Source: JBAXTE01 sp963556065
Lineage (GTDB): Bacteria > Bacteroidota > Bacteroidia > Bacteroidales > WCHB1-69
DNA: 64,000 bases
NCBI GenBank assembly: GCA_963556065.3
Contig: CAUVYH020000018.1
Location: 1 to 64,000 of the forward strand
Direction: 5' to 3'
Both the position numbers and the translations under genes were made by a program. A model generated the notes under the pieces. That model did no database searches and was not told the DNA's origin. It was given only the letters and a program-made list of their open reading frames with translations. This document shows positions 43,474 through 51,429 of this stretch, piece after piece (within the stretch, counting starts at the first letter, position 1; each line of letters begins with the position of its first letter).

Positions 43474-45123
43474 ATGAATTACCAGAATAAAACAAGAGAA
43501 GAACTCTTAGAAAAAATACAAAAATTGCAGCAAGAAAACGACACGCTAAAGTTAGGGCATCAAGAGTCGATGAAAAGCTATTATTTAAACGAGCAATCGC
43601 AAAATAATTTTATTAATAAGTTCTGGAAAGCGAAAGATTATTTTGAACTTATTATTAATACAAACCCTGATGCAACTCTAATATCACGACTGAATGACGG
43701 AGTCATTGTAAATCTAAATGCCGGTTTTACGAAGCTTACAGGGTTCTCCCCAAACGATATTATCGGAAAATCAAGCATTGATTTGCATCTTTGGAAAAAA
43801 CCATCGGAACGTCAAAAAATGGTTGATAGACTAACTGAAAAAGGAACTATCGATAATTTTGAAGCAACATTTTTAAAAAAGGACGGAAGTTCGATGATTG
43901 GTTTGATGTCGGCAAAAGTAATTTTGCTAAAGAATGTGCCTCATATTATAAGCCTAACTCGCGATATCACCGAACATAAAAAAACAGAGGCCGCTTTAAA
44001 ATTAAGTGAAAAGAAATATCGATTGATTGCGGATAATGTATCCGACGTAATCTGGCAAATGGATGCAAAAACACATAAATTCACTTACATTTCTCCTTCG
44101 GTAGAACGTTTAACCGGCTATAAAGCGGAAGAAGTTTTGCGACACCCGTTTGAATGGCTACTGACTCCTAAATCGCAAAAACTGCTTAAACGTGTTGTTC
44201 CCATTTTACAAACCAGTTATAAGCATGGTGAATATGAAACCTTTGTTTATGAATTGGAGCATCCGTGCATAGATGGATCTACGGTCTGGACCGAAACGAC
44301 GACACGGTTCATCACCGATGAAGAGACCGGACGCCTTATGGTATTCGGTTCTGCCCGCAACATAATGATGCGTAAAAAAGCAGAGGAAGAAATAACACTA
44401 AAAAATGAAGAGCTTCAAAAACTCAATGCTCAAAAAGACAAATTTTTCTCGATCATTGCCCATGACTTAAAAAGCCCGTTTAACGCAGTTGTCGGTTTTA
44501 GCGAGCTTTTATTAGAAGGAGCAAAGGCACAGGATTATGATGGAATACAAAAATATGCTGAAATCATACTACAATCGTCGGAACGAGCAATGAATCTTTT
44601 GGTAAACCTTATGGAATGGGCTCGCTCACAAACAGGAAGGATGGACTTCAACCCCGAAAATATTGAACTGATCGATCTTATCACTCAAATAGCATTATTA
44701 TTTTATGATGTTGCCGGACAAAAATCTATAAAAATAAAAAAGATTTTACCGCCCAATGCTACAGTTTATGGCGATAAAGCAATGATAAGCACTGTAATCC
44801 GAAACCTGATTTCCAATGCAATTAAATTTTCAATGCCCGGTAGTGAAATTACAATTTCAGTATGCAAAAATCAGGAAGAAGTTATTATTATCGTTGGCGA
44901 TAAAGGCGTTGGAATTCCAAAAGATCGAATTGAAAAACTATTCCAAATTGACGAAAACTATTCCACAGAGGGAACAAATCACGAACAAGGCACCGGTCTA
45001 GGGTTAGTTCTATGTAAAGAGTTCGTAGAAAAACACGGTGGACAGATTCGAGTTAAAAGCGAGGTGGGACAAGGAAGCGATTTTATATTTTCAATTCCTT
45101 CGCGTAAAACAATTCTAGTATAG
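43474..45123 (+). CDS. PAS-PAS sensor histidine kinase
   Basis: A 549-residue soluble histidine kinase. Domains in order: an N-terminal coiled coil (residues 1-30), PAS1 (about 53-170), PAS2 (about 178-300), HisKA with the phospho-acceptor H330 in FFSIIAHDLKSPFNAVVGFSEL, and HATPase with N-box VIRNLISNAIKFS, G1 VGDKGVGIP and G2 GTGLGLVLCKEFVEKHGG. It has no transmembrane segment, so it senses an intracellular cue such as redox state or a ligand. No response regulator is adjacent; the partner must be encoded elsewhere. Confidence 0.9.
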   Translation: MNYQNKTREELLEKIQKLQQENDTLKLGHQESMKSYYLNEQSQNNFINKFWKAKDYFELIINTNPDATLISRLNDGVIVNLNAGFTKLTGFSPNDIIGKSSIDLHLWKKPSERQKMVDRLTEKGTIDNFEATFLKKDGSSMIGLMSAKVILLKNVPHIISLTRDITEHKKTEAALKLSEKKYRLIADNVSDVIWQMDAKTHKFTYISPSVERLTGYKAEEVLRHPFEWLLTPKSQKLLKRVVPILQTSYKHGEYETFVYELEHPCIDGSTVWTETTTRFITDEETGRLMVFGSARNIMMRKKAEEEITLKNEELQKLNAQKDKFFSIIAHDLKSPFNAVVGFSELLLEGAKAQDYDGIQKYAEIILQSSERAMNLLVNLMEWARSQTGRMDFNPENIELIDLITQIALLFYDVAGQKSIKIKKILPPNATVYGDKAMISTVIRNLISNAIKFSMPGSEITISVCKNQEEVIIIVGDKGVGIPKDRIEKLFQIDENYSTEGTNHEQGTGLGLVLCKEFVEKHGGQIRVKSEVGQGSDFIFSIPSRKTILV

Positions 45124-45429
45124 CCATTTTCACCTCCAACAACACTAGCGATTCCGAAAATAGTCGCAATAATTTCCGTCAAAGAGCAATAAACTTACTT
45201 TTACAGAAAAAATTTTGTGTCTGGACTTTCTATTTATCGGCCAAGAAGTCCTAAGGAAGATATTTTTAGCGAGAAATTTAATATAAAACAATAAATATTA
45301 AGTCGGAAAATTCCACCATTGGATGTAATTACAACAAGACGACCAAAGGACTCATGCCCTACCCAAAATACAGAAACACCAATAACGTGTTAATCATTCT
45401 CTAACCATAACCCCAAACAATCAATATCA
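45124..45429. other. Non-coding stretch between the histidine kinase and HxlR genes
   Basis: 306 bp between converging genes. I see no strong hairpin, gene or repeat. Confidence 0.45.
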
Positions 45430-45807
45430 TCAATCATTCGTTTTATAAAAATTTTGTCTTGAAATTTTTATACTATCCATATTATTTTTAGCCCATACAA
45501 CCAAATTTTGTAGATGTGGCAATAAGCTTGTTCCCCTTGAAGTCAACTCATATTCTACTTTAGGAGGTATTTGAGGATAAACCGTTCGACTTAACAAACC
45601 ATCCGATTCAAGTGATTTAAGCGTTACAGCAAGCATCTTTTGTGAGATGTTTCCTATGTACTTATGTATTTCGTTAAAACGCAATACTTTTTCCTCTGCC
45701 AATAATAATAAGACCAGCATAGACCACTTATCTCCAATTCTGTCCACCACATTTCGCACTGGACAATCTTGCGGGTTGCTAAATTTTTTTTTAATTTCTT
45801 CATTCAT
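45430..45807 (-). CDS. HxlR-family transcriptional regulator (QorR/YtfH-like)
   Basis: A 125-residue winged-helix regulator of the HxlR family. The redox-active N-terminal cysteine (CPVRNVVDRIGDKWSMLVLLLL, residue 15) is followed by the recognition region ISQKMLAVTLKSLESDGL. HxlR proteins often respond to quinones or aldehydes by modification of that conserved cysteine. It is divergent from a quinone oxidoreductase gene, the same pairing as E. coli ytfH/ytfG (qorB). It probably represses both itself and that gene. Confidence 0.88.
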   Translation of the reverse strand: MNEEIKKKFSNPQDCPVRNVVDRIGDKWSMLVLLLLAEEKVLRFNEIHKYIGNISQKMLAVTLKSLESDGLLSRTVYPQIPPKVEYELTSRGTSLLPHLQNLVVWAKNNMDSIKISRQNFYKTND

Positions 45808-45832
45808 AAATAATTGATTTACACCATTGCTA

Positions 45833-45846
45833 ACTTAAACGTAAGT
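45833..45846. promoter_or_regulatory. Candidate HxlR operator in the divergent region
   Basis: An inverted repeat ACTTA-4 bp-TAAGT at 45833-45846, with further TAAGT and TATCA copies to 45864, upstream of the -33 element of the qorB-like promoter. Its place in the shared intergenic region fits a binding site for the divergently encoded regulator. The regulator itself is inferred. Confidence 0.4.
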
Positions 45847-45867
45847 ATCAGACTATCAAGTAAGTTC

Positions 45868-45898
45868 TTGTTTTTCCTGTTTTTTCTTCTTATCTTTG
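45868..45898 (+). promoter_or_regulatory. Promoter of the quinone oxidoreductase gene
   Basis: TTG at 45868-45870 and a perfect TATCTTTG at 45891-45898 with 20 bp between, 63 bp upstream of the start codon. Confidence 0.55.
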
Positions 45899-45961
45899 CT
45901 TACCAAAAGTAATTAAAATACTTTTAGAAATCAATAAATCACTAATTAAATTTAAAAAAAC

Positions 45962-46822
45962 ATGAAAATAGGAGTAACAGGTGCGACCGGACAACTTGGT
46001 CGTTTGATCGTCAAAAAACTAAAAGAGAGAACTTCAGATAGCAATATTGTTGCATTGGTTCGTTCTTCTGACAAAGCAACCGATTTAGGAATAGAAGTAC
46101 GTAATTTCGATTATAATAACCCTGAAATATTACCTGAAGCTTTGGTAGGTATTGACAAATTGATGTTAATCTCTGGGAATGAAATCGGAAAACGTATTTC
46201 TCAACACACAAATGTTATTGAAGCTGCAAAAAGTTCAGGAGTTAAGTTTATTGCATATACTAGTTTGCTAAAGACCGACACTTCAACCATAAGCTTAGCC
46301 GGTGAACATATTGCTACCGAGAAGATGCTTAAAAAATCAGGTATTCCATTTGTACTTTTACGTAATAGTTGGTACACTGAAAATTATACCGTTTCGCTTC
46401 GGGATGTAATTGCGATGGAAGCTTTATATGGAAGCTCTGCTGACGGAAAAATCTCGTCTGCAACACGCGAAGACCTTGCCGAAGCGGCAGCCATAGTCTT
46501 AACTACAGAAGGACAAGAAGGAAAAGTATATGAACTCGCAGGAGATGAAGCTTTTACCATGAGTGAATTTGCTGCAGAAATCTCACGGCAAGCAGGAAAA
46601 GAAATTTCCTATGTTAATTTACCGGTGGCAGAATATGCACAAGCACTTGCTAAAAGCGGTATGCCTGAAAGTTATGCGCAATTTCTTGCAGAAACACATG
46701 TTGCCACAGAAAAAGGCGATTTATTTGACGATAGTCATCAACTTTCAAAACTTATTGGGAGGCCAACGACAACATTAAGTAAAGCGATCTCTGATGCTTT
46801 ACTTCAGATGAAATTCGCTTGA
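45962..46822 (+). CDS. NAD(P)H:quinone oxidoreductase, QorB/NmrA type
   Basis: A 286-residue atypical short-chain dehydrogenase of the NmrA group. The nucleotide loop GVTGATGQLGRLIV is at residues 4-17, and YTSLLKTDTS holds the active-site region. The C-terminal variable part ends with a QorB-like LIGRPTTTL. E. coli QorB (YtfG) reduces quinones with NADPH. The HxlR regulator upstream supports a role in quinone or electrophile defence. It converges with the ABC exporter genes, separated by a palindrome at 46842-46878. Confidence 0.85.
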   Translation: MKIGVTGATGQLGRLIVKKLKERTSDSNIVALVRSSDKATDLGIEVRNFDYNNPEILPEALVGIDKLMLISGNEIGKRISQHTNVIEAAKSSGVKFIAYTSLLKTDTSTISLAGEHIATEKMLKKSGIPFVLLRNSWYTENYTVSLRDVIAMEALYGSSADGKISSATREDLAEAAAIVLTTEGQEGKVYELAGDEAFTMSEFAAEISRQAGKEISYVNLPVAEYAQALAKSGMPESYAQFLAETHVATEKGDLFDDSHQLSKLIGRPTTTLSKAISDALLQMKFA

Positions 46823-46841
46823 GGGATCCCAATGTCGGGGA

Positions 46842-46878
46842 TTAGTGATCTGATGACTTGAAGTCATCAGATCACTAA
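46842..46878. repeat. 18-bp perfect palindrome between convergent genes
   Basis: Perfect 18-base arms (46842-46859 and 46861-46878, containing AGTGATCTGATGACTT) around a single base. It lies 19 bp past the quinone oxidoreductase stop. A close relative is at 54968-55000. It may act as a terminator or a REP-like repeat; no T-run follows. Confidence 0.75.
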
Positions 46879-46901
46879 CTTCAAATCAGTGTGACAAAAA
46901 A

Positions 46902-46950
46902 ATCGCCTTGCGCCCTTCTTTTCACCAAATGTCTTTTCACGTTTCACGTG
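46902..46950 (-). repeat. CGTGAAAAG repeat, copy 1
   Basis: Read on the minus strand this 49-bp stretch contains ACGTGAAACGTGAAAAG, then GGTGAAAAGAAGGGCGC. It belongs to a family also found at 49215-49252, 49316-49395 and 51163-51208. This copy sits at the 3' end of the exporter operon. Confidence 0.65.
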
Positions 46951-46952
46951 TG

Positions 46953-48071
46953 TTAACTGCTCGTCTTTCGATACGTCCGAATGGCCAATGCATTAAAAAA
47001 AAGTGCAAATGCCGACATCGCTACGAAGTGATGCCATAAGTCGATAAAAGAACTTCCCGTAAGCAAAGTAAGTCGCATAACTTTTACAAACCACGCAATC
47101 GGATTAAACCACGTAAGCACTTGCGCCCACTCAGGCATCGATTCAATAGCGGTAAAGAGTCCACTCATGAGAATAAAAATAACCATAAAAAACCATGCAA
47201 TAAACATTGCTTGTTGTTGCGTATCGGTGTACGACGAGATGAAAAGCCCCATGGCAAGCACAATAAGTAAATAAAGGAAGGCAAATGAAAACAGCGTAAT
47301 CAAACTGCCTCGCATCGGAATATCAAACAATAATTTGGCAAGTGTAAGTCCAAAAGCGAACTCCAGCAGACCAATAATAAGAAATGGAGCCATTTTGCCA
47401 ATAATAAACTGATATTTTTTAATCGGTGTAACGTTGATTTGTTCGATCGTTCCCACCTCTTTTTCACGGGTAATGTTCATTGCCGTTAAAAACCCTCCAA
47501 TTACGGTGATCAGAATCACCAAAATACCCGGAACCATAAAGGCTTTGTAGTCCATAAATGGGTTATACCAAAAACGGCTAATCGGCTCAATGGTGGAAAT
47601 TACAGCAGTGTTGATAAACCCTTTACTAACAATTAATTCGCTATTAAAATTCATGAGCATTTGTCGAAGGTACGACATTGCCAATCCAGCCTTCATACCA
47701 TTGATTGCATCTGCAGAAATATGAACAGAAGCACTCCCTTGACGTTGCAAATTTTTTTCAAATTTTGGTGGAATTTCTAAAATCAAGTCCACGTTTCCAT
47801 GATGTATTTGATTGACGGCTTCGCTACGAGAGTTGGCATATTGAGTAATATTAAAATATCCCGAAGATGGTATTTTTGCCACCAACGATCTGGAATATTC
47901 TGAATGATCTTGATCGATGACGCAGACGTTGATGTTTTTAATCTCATAACTGGCAGCATAAGCCAAAATAAGAAGTTGTATCATGGGCATCATGATAATG
48001 ATACCAAGCATTGCTTTGCTTCGAAAAATTTGCAAAAACTCCTTTTGGATGATAAAGCGAATTGTTCTCAT
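46953..48071 (-). CDS. ABC-2 type permease (YbhR-like)
   Basis: A 372-residue ABC-2 permease. One N-terminal transmembrane helix (about residues 22-45) is followed by a large extracytoplasmic domain. Five C-terminal helices start near residue 180. The loop IAMNITREKEVGTIEQINVTP is the conserved coupling motif that contacts the ATPase (GTIEQ). With the next permease it forms the membrane part of a YbhFSR-like drug exporter. Its ATG overlaps the upstream permease stop by 4 bp. Confidence 0.88.
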   Translation of the reverse strand: MRTIRFIIQKEFLQIFRSKAMLGIIIMMPMIQLLILAYAASYEIKNINVCVIDQDHSEYSRSLVAKIPSSGYFNITQYANSRSEAVNQIHHGNVDLILEIPPKFEKNLQRQGSASVHISADAINGMKAGLAMSYLRQMLMNFNSELIVSKGFINTAVISTIEPISRFWYNPFMDYKAFMVPGILVILITVIGGFLTAMNITREKEVGTIEQINVTPIKKYQFIIGKMAPFLIIGLLEFAFGLTLAKLLFDIPMRGSLITLFSFAFLYLLIVLAMGLFISSYTDTQQQAMFIAWFFMVIFILMSGLFTAIESMPEWAQVLTWFNPIAWFVKVMRLTLLTGSSFIDLWHHFVAMSAFALFFNALAIRTYRKTSS

Positions 48072-49177
48072 ATATCAAGGCGAATTTTAAAGTTTTTAAT
48101 GCTGGCAAAAATGAGAATTATTGCCATAGATAATAAAATCAGCGTCTCTTTCCAGATGTAAATGATGCTAATTCCTTTAATCATAATGCTTTTAATGATG
48201 ATGATAAACCATTTAGCCGGCACGATATTAGAAATCCACTGCAACGGAAGTGGCATACTTTCAATAGGAAATATAAATCCTGATAAAAGGATGGTTGGAA
48301 GTAAAAGGCCTCCCATTGAAATCATCATAGCGGTTTGCTGGCTTGAAGTTTTGGTGGAAATAAAAATTCCAAGCGATAATGTGGTGATTATAAACAGGGT
48401 AAGCTCTAGAAAGAGCAACATATAACTCCCTCGAATGGGCATCCCAAAAATTGTAACCCCCATTACCAAAATAATCAGTGCAATGATTAACGAAAGGACA
48501 AAGTAAGGAACTACTTTTCCGATAATTATCATAAATGGCTTAAGTGGCGAAACCAGCATTATTTCCATGGTTCCGCTCTCTTTTTCACGAGTGATTGCAA
48601 TGGAGGTCATCATCGCACAAATAAGCATTAAAATGAGCGTAATAACCCCCGGAACAAACATAAAAACGCCCTTCTGCTGGGGATTATAAAGCAACTGGAC
48701 CTCGGTATTAATTTGAATAGGCAATCCCGATTGCTCCATTTTTTCGAGGTTGTAATCATTGATGATGGCTGTGGCATAGTTACTTAATGTAGTTGCTGTA
48801 TTCGGATCGGAGGCATCGGTAATTATTTCGATTTGTGCTTTTCCTTGACTTTGAAGATGTTGTGCAAAGTTTTCGGGAAATACAATCACCATTTTTATCT
48901 TTCCTTCTCTAAACAAAGCTTCTGCTTCGGATATAGAGGAAATGTTACGCTGCAGCACAAAATATCCCGAAGACAGCAATCTGTTGCTTATTTTTTGGGT
49001 TTCACCATCTTTAGAACGGTCTAATAAGGCGATGTTTGCATTATTTATTTCGTTGGTAATTGTAAATCCAAACAATACTATTTGTATCACCGGCATTCCC
49101 AATAAAACGAGCAAGGTTCTCCGATCTCGAAGAATGTGGATGAACTCTTTGGTAATAAATGCAAGAAAAGTTTTCAT
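48068..49177 (-). CDS. ABC-2 type permease (YbhS-like)
   Basis: A 369-residue paralogue of the following permease, with the same layout: an N-terminal helix (LLVLLGMPVIQIVLFGF), an extracytoplasmic domain, and C-terminal helices from about residue 175. The ATPase-contact motif TSIAITREKESGTMEIMLVSPL is present. The pair would make a heterodimeric channel for an ABC-2 exporter. 157 bp of repeat-rich sequence separate it from the ATPase gene upstream. Confidence 0.88.
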   Translation of the reverse strand: MKTFLAFITKEFIHILRDRRTLLVLLGMPVIQIVLFGFTITNEINNANIALLDRSKDGETQKISNRLLSSGYFVLQRNISSISEAEALFREGKIKMVIVFPENFAQHLQSQGKAQIEIITDASDPNTATTLSNYATAIINDYNLEKMEQSGLPIQINTEVQLLYNPQQKGVFMFVPGVITLILMLICAMMTSIAITREKESGTMEIMLVSPLKPFMIIIGKVVPYFVLSLIIALIILVMGVTIFGMPIRGSYMLLFLELTLFIITTLSLGIFISTKTSSQQTAMMISMGGLLLPTILLSGFIFPIESMPLPLQWISNIVPAKWFIIIIKSIMIKGISIIYIWKETLILLSMAIILIFASIKNFKIRLDI

Positions 49178-49214
49178 TTTTTATGAGTTTATTGTATGCT
49201 TTGTGTTTTTTAGT

Positions 49215-49252
49215 CGTGAAAAGATTCTTCGTGAAATGAAGATCGCGATGCG
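49215..49252 (+). repeat. CGTGAAAAG repeat, copy 2
   Basis: On the plus strand: CGTGAAAAGATTCTTCGTG, then AAATGAAGATCGCGATGCG. It closely matches 51163-51208 (same orientation), lacking one internal CGTGAAA unit. It lies in the gap between the ATPase and permease genes. Confidence 0.7.
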
Positions 49253-49315
49253 GATATTTGTGTGAAAAGATTTTTTTAGGGAATAAAAAGAAAAAATTGC
49301 TTTGTGTTCTTTTCG

Positions 49316-49395
49316 CTTTTCACGAGATGTCGTTTCACTTTCCCGCTTCGCACTCTTTTCGCGTTTCACGTTTCACGAAATGGATCTCTTCACTT
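49316..49395 (-). repeat. CGTGAAAAG repeat, copy 3 (overlaps a coding end)
   Basis: On the minus strand: TTTCGTGAAACGTGAAACGC, then GAAAAGAGTGCGAAGCG, and another TCGTGAAAAGCG further on. The copy spans the stop codon of the ATPase at 49335 and encodes its last 18 or so residues (FVKRETRKE). Confidence 0.65.
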
Positions 49396-50117
49396 CTAGT
49401 TAATTTAATAAATACATCATCTATTGTATTGGTGTTAAAATTGGTTTTCAATTCTTTTGGAGTTCCAAGGGCTGCTATTTTTCCATCCACCATAATCGAC
49501 ATTCTGTTGCAATATTCAGCTTCATCGAGGTAATGAGTTGTAACTAAAATTGCAATATTTCGATTTGCCGTTTCATAAATCATCTCCCAAAATTGTCGTC
49601 GGGTAATCGGATCTACACCACTCGTAGGTTCATCGAGAAAGACCACCTTGGGATCATGGATGAGCGCAGTAGAAAAAGCAAGTTTTTGTTTCCAACCCAA
49701 TGGCAACGATTTTACCAATTGGTTGCGTTCCGATTTAAGTTCCAGCCGCTCCAGCACTTCATCGGCTTTAGCACTTATTTTTTGATTCGAAAGTCCATAA
49801 ATACCACCATAAAAGCGGATGTTTTCCCAAACGGTTAAATCTTCGTATAGCGAAAAACGCTGGCTCATGTATCCAATGTTCAGTTTAATTTTCTCAGCTT
49901 GTTTACCAACATCAAATCCGGCCACAGAGGCACTTCCCGATGACGGAGCAAGCAAACCGGACAACATCCTCATCGCAGTTGTTTTTCCTGCACCATTGGC
50001 TCCCAGAAATCCAAAAATTTCACCTTTATTCACAGTAAATGAAATTTTATCAACGGCAGTAAAATTTCCAAATACCCGAGTCAATTCATGAGCTTCTATT
50101 GCAAATTGGTTAGTCAT
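49335..50117 (-). CDS. ABC transporter ATPase (YbhF C-half-like)
   Basis: A 260-residue ATPase of the DrrA/CcmA group. Walker A is GANGAGKTT (about residues 40-48). The ABC signature is degenerate (LPLGWKQKLAF rather than LSGGQ), and Walker B with the D-loop is VVFLDEPTSGVDP. The switch His is TTHYLDE. E. coli YbhF has two nucleotide domains in one chain; here they are separate genes. The last residues (EEIHFVKRETRKECEAGK) are encoded by an interspersed repeat, so the natural C-terminus may have been replaced. The ATG overlaps the true end of the upstream ATPase by 8 bp. Confidence 0.88.
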   Translation of the reverse strand: MTNQFAIEAHELTRVFGNFTAVDKISFTVNKGEIFGFLGANGAGKTTAMRMLSGLLAPSSGSASVAGFDVGKQAEKIKLNIGYMSQRFSLYEDLTVWENIRFYGGIYGLSNQKISAKADEVLERLELKSERNQLVKSLPLGWKQKLAFSTALIHDPKVVFLDEPTSGVDPITRRQFWEMIYETANRNIAILVTTHYLDEAEYCNRMSIMVDGKIAALGTPKELKTNFNTNTIDDVFIKLTRSEEIHFVKRETRKECEAGK

Positions 50118-51025
50118 AATTCTCCATTTTTATCATTTTAGACATAAAGTAGTCTTCAATATTAGGAATCGCCACTTTAAACTCAAAATCGGGATATTGC
50201 TTTGCTTCCAACCACGATTTTAAAGAGAGATAATCGCACTCAGGTTTTAAAGACACATGTAAATATTCGCCAAAAGTAAAGCAAGAAGCGGTGTCGTTAT
50301 ACGAGTCGAATATCGTTAAGCAGCTGAAACATATTGGTGGATTTTACCGCATACAGGGGTTCTTCATATTTTTCGACAATATTTTCGGGTGTATCAATTT
50401 CGATAATTTCACCCTGAATCATCATTGCAATTCGATCGCAACGCATGGCTTCGTCCATATATGGCGTGGAAACCACAATAGTTATTCCTGCCGATTTCAA
50501 TTTTCCGAGTATATCCCAAAACTCTTTACGTGATACCGGATCTACACCCGTGGAAGGTTCATCGAGAATAAGCAATTCGGGTTTATGAATCAAAGCACAA
50601 CACAAGGCCAATTTTTGCTTCATTCCTCCCGATAATTTCCCCGCTCTTCGATCTTTAAATGGCTCAATTTGGCTATAAATCTCTTTAATTAAATCGTAAT
50701 TAGCTTCGATGGTTGTTCCAAATATGGTAGCAAAAAATTGAAGATTTTCGGCAATGGTTAAATCGGGATATAGCGAAAATTTGCCGGGCATATACCCAAT
50801 CATCATCCGTAGTGCAGTATAATCTTTAACTACATCAAGTTTGTTGATGGTTATATTTCCCGAATCCGGAACTAAAAGCGTACTTATCATCCGCAACAAA
50901 GTTGTTTTGCCTGCCCCATCAGGTCCCAACACACCGAAAATCTCCCCTTTTCCGATCTCGAAAGAGGTATTCTTTACGGCTTTTATAGCCTTGAAACTGC
51001 GTGATATGTTTTTGATTGTGATCAT
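50110..51025 (-). pseudogene. ABC transporter ATPase (YbhF N-half-like), frameshifted near its C-terminus
   Basis: The open frame (50297-51025, 242 residues) has Walker A GPDGAGKTT, signature LSGGMKQKLAL, Walker B LLILDEPSTGVDP and ends NMFQLLNDIRLV. In the +1 frame, coding resumes at once and runs to 50110 (NDTASCFTFGEYLHVSL, then PNIEDYFMSKMIKMENYD). This supplies the C-terminal domain that YbhF-type ATPases normally have. Removing one base in 50303-50320 gives a 304-residue protein whose stop overlaps the next ATG. The core catalytic domain is intact without the tail, so the short protein may still work. Either a real mutation or a sequencing error. Confidence 0.8.
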
Positions 51026-51040
51026 TTTTTAGAAGTATGA

Positions 51041-51140
51041 ATTATGAATAAAGAAGTAAGAAGTAAGAAGTAAGAATCAAGAAGTGAGAAGTAAGAAGCG
51101 TAAAAAGAAGAACGAAGACTGAGCATAGCCGAAGGCTGAG
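51041..51140 (+). repeat. Purine-rich short tandem repeats and an interspersed palindrome-like motif
   Basis: About 51049-51110 is built from imperfect copies of AAGAAGTAAG (seven or so). It is followed at 51117-51143 by ACTGAGCATAGCCGAAGGCT, which resembles the CTGAGCGTAGTCGAAG interspersed repeat common in many bacterial genomes. Confidence 0.6.
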
Positions 51141-51162
51141 TTGAAGAATTATGAAGTAAGAA

Positions 51163-51208
51163 CGTGAAAAGATTTTTCGTGAAACGTGAAAAGAAGATCG
51201 CAATGCGT
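51163..51208 (+). repeat. CGTGAAAAG repeat, copy 4
   Basis: On the plus strand: CGTGAAAAGATTTTTCGTG, then AAACGTGAAAAGAAGATCGC and AATGCG. This is the fullest copy of the family. It lies between the HlyD-like gene and the frameshifted ATPase. Confidence 0.7.
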
Positions 51209-51296
51209 GTCTAAAGAGAATACAGAATCAAGAATTATGAATAAAGAAAGTGAAGATCTGGTTAAAGTAGGAGTAACATTGATTTGTTATGCTTGG

Positions 51297-51427
51297 TTTA
51301 CCCGTTTTACTTGGTTTACTTGTTCTACCTGTTGTACTTGGCTCACCTGTTCCACCCGTTTTACATGTATTTGGCTGTTCCCTTTCGACTTTACAGACTT
51401 TCGACTTTATAGACTTTATAGACTTTC
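51297..51427 (+). repeat. TTTACTTG/CTTTCGACTTTA repeat block
   Basis: 51297-51363 consists of imperfect 9-12 bp units (GTTTACTTG, GTTCTACCTG, GTACTTGGC). 51383-51427 consists of units of CTTTCGACTTTA and TAGACTTTA. Both families recur at 4888-5006 beside moxR, with the first family inverted. The block ends 3 bp before the stop of the HlyD-like gene. Confidence 0.7.
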
Positions 51428-51429
51428 AA

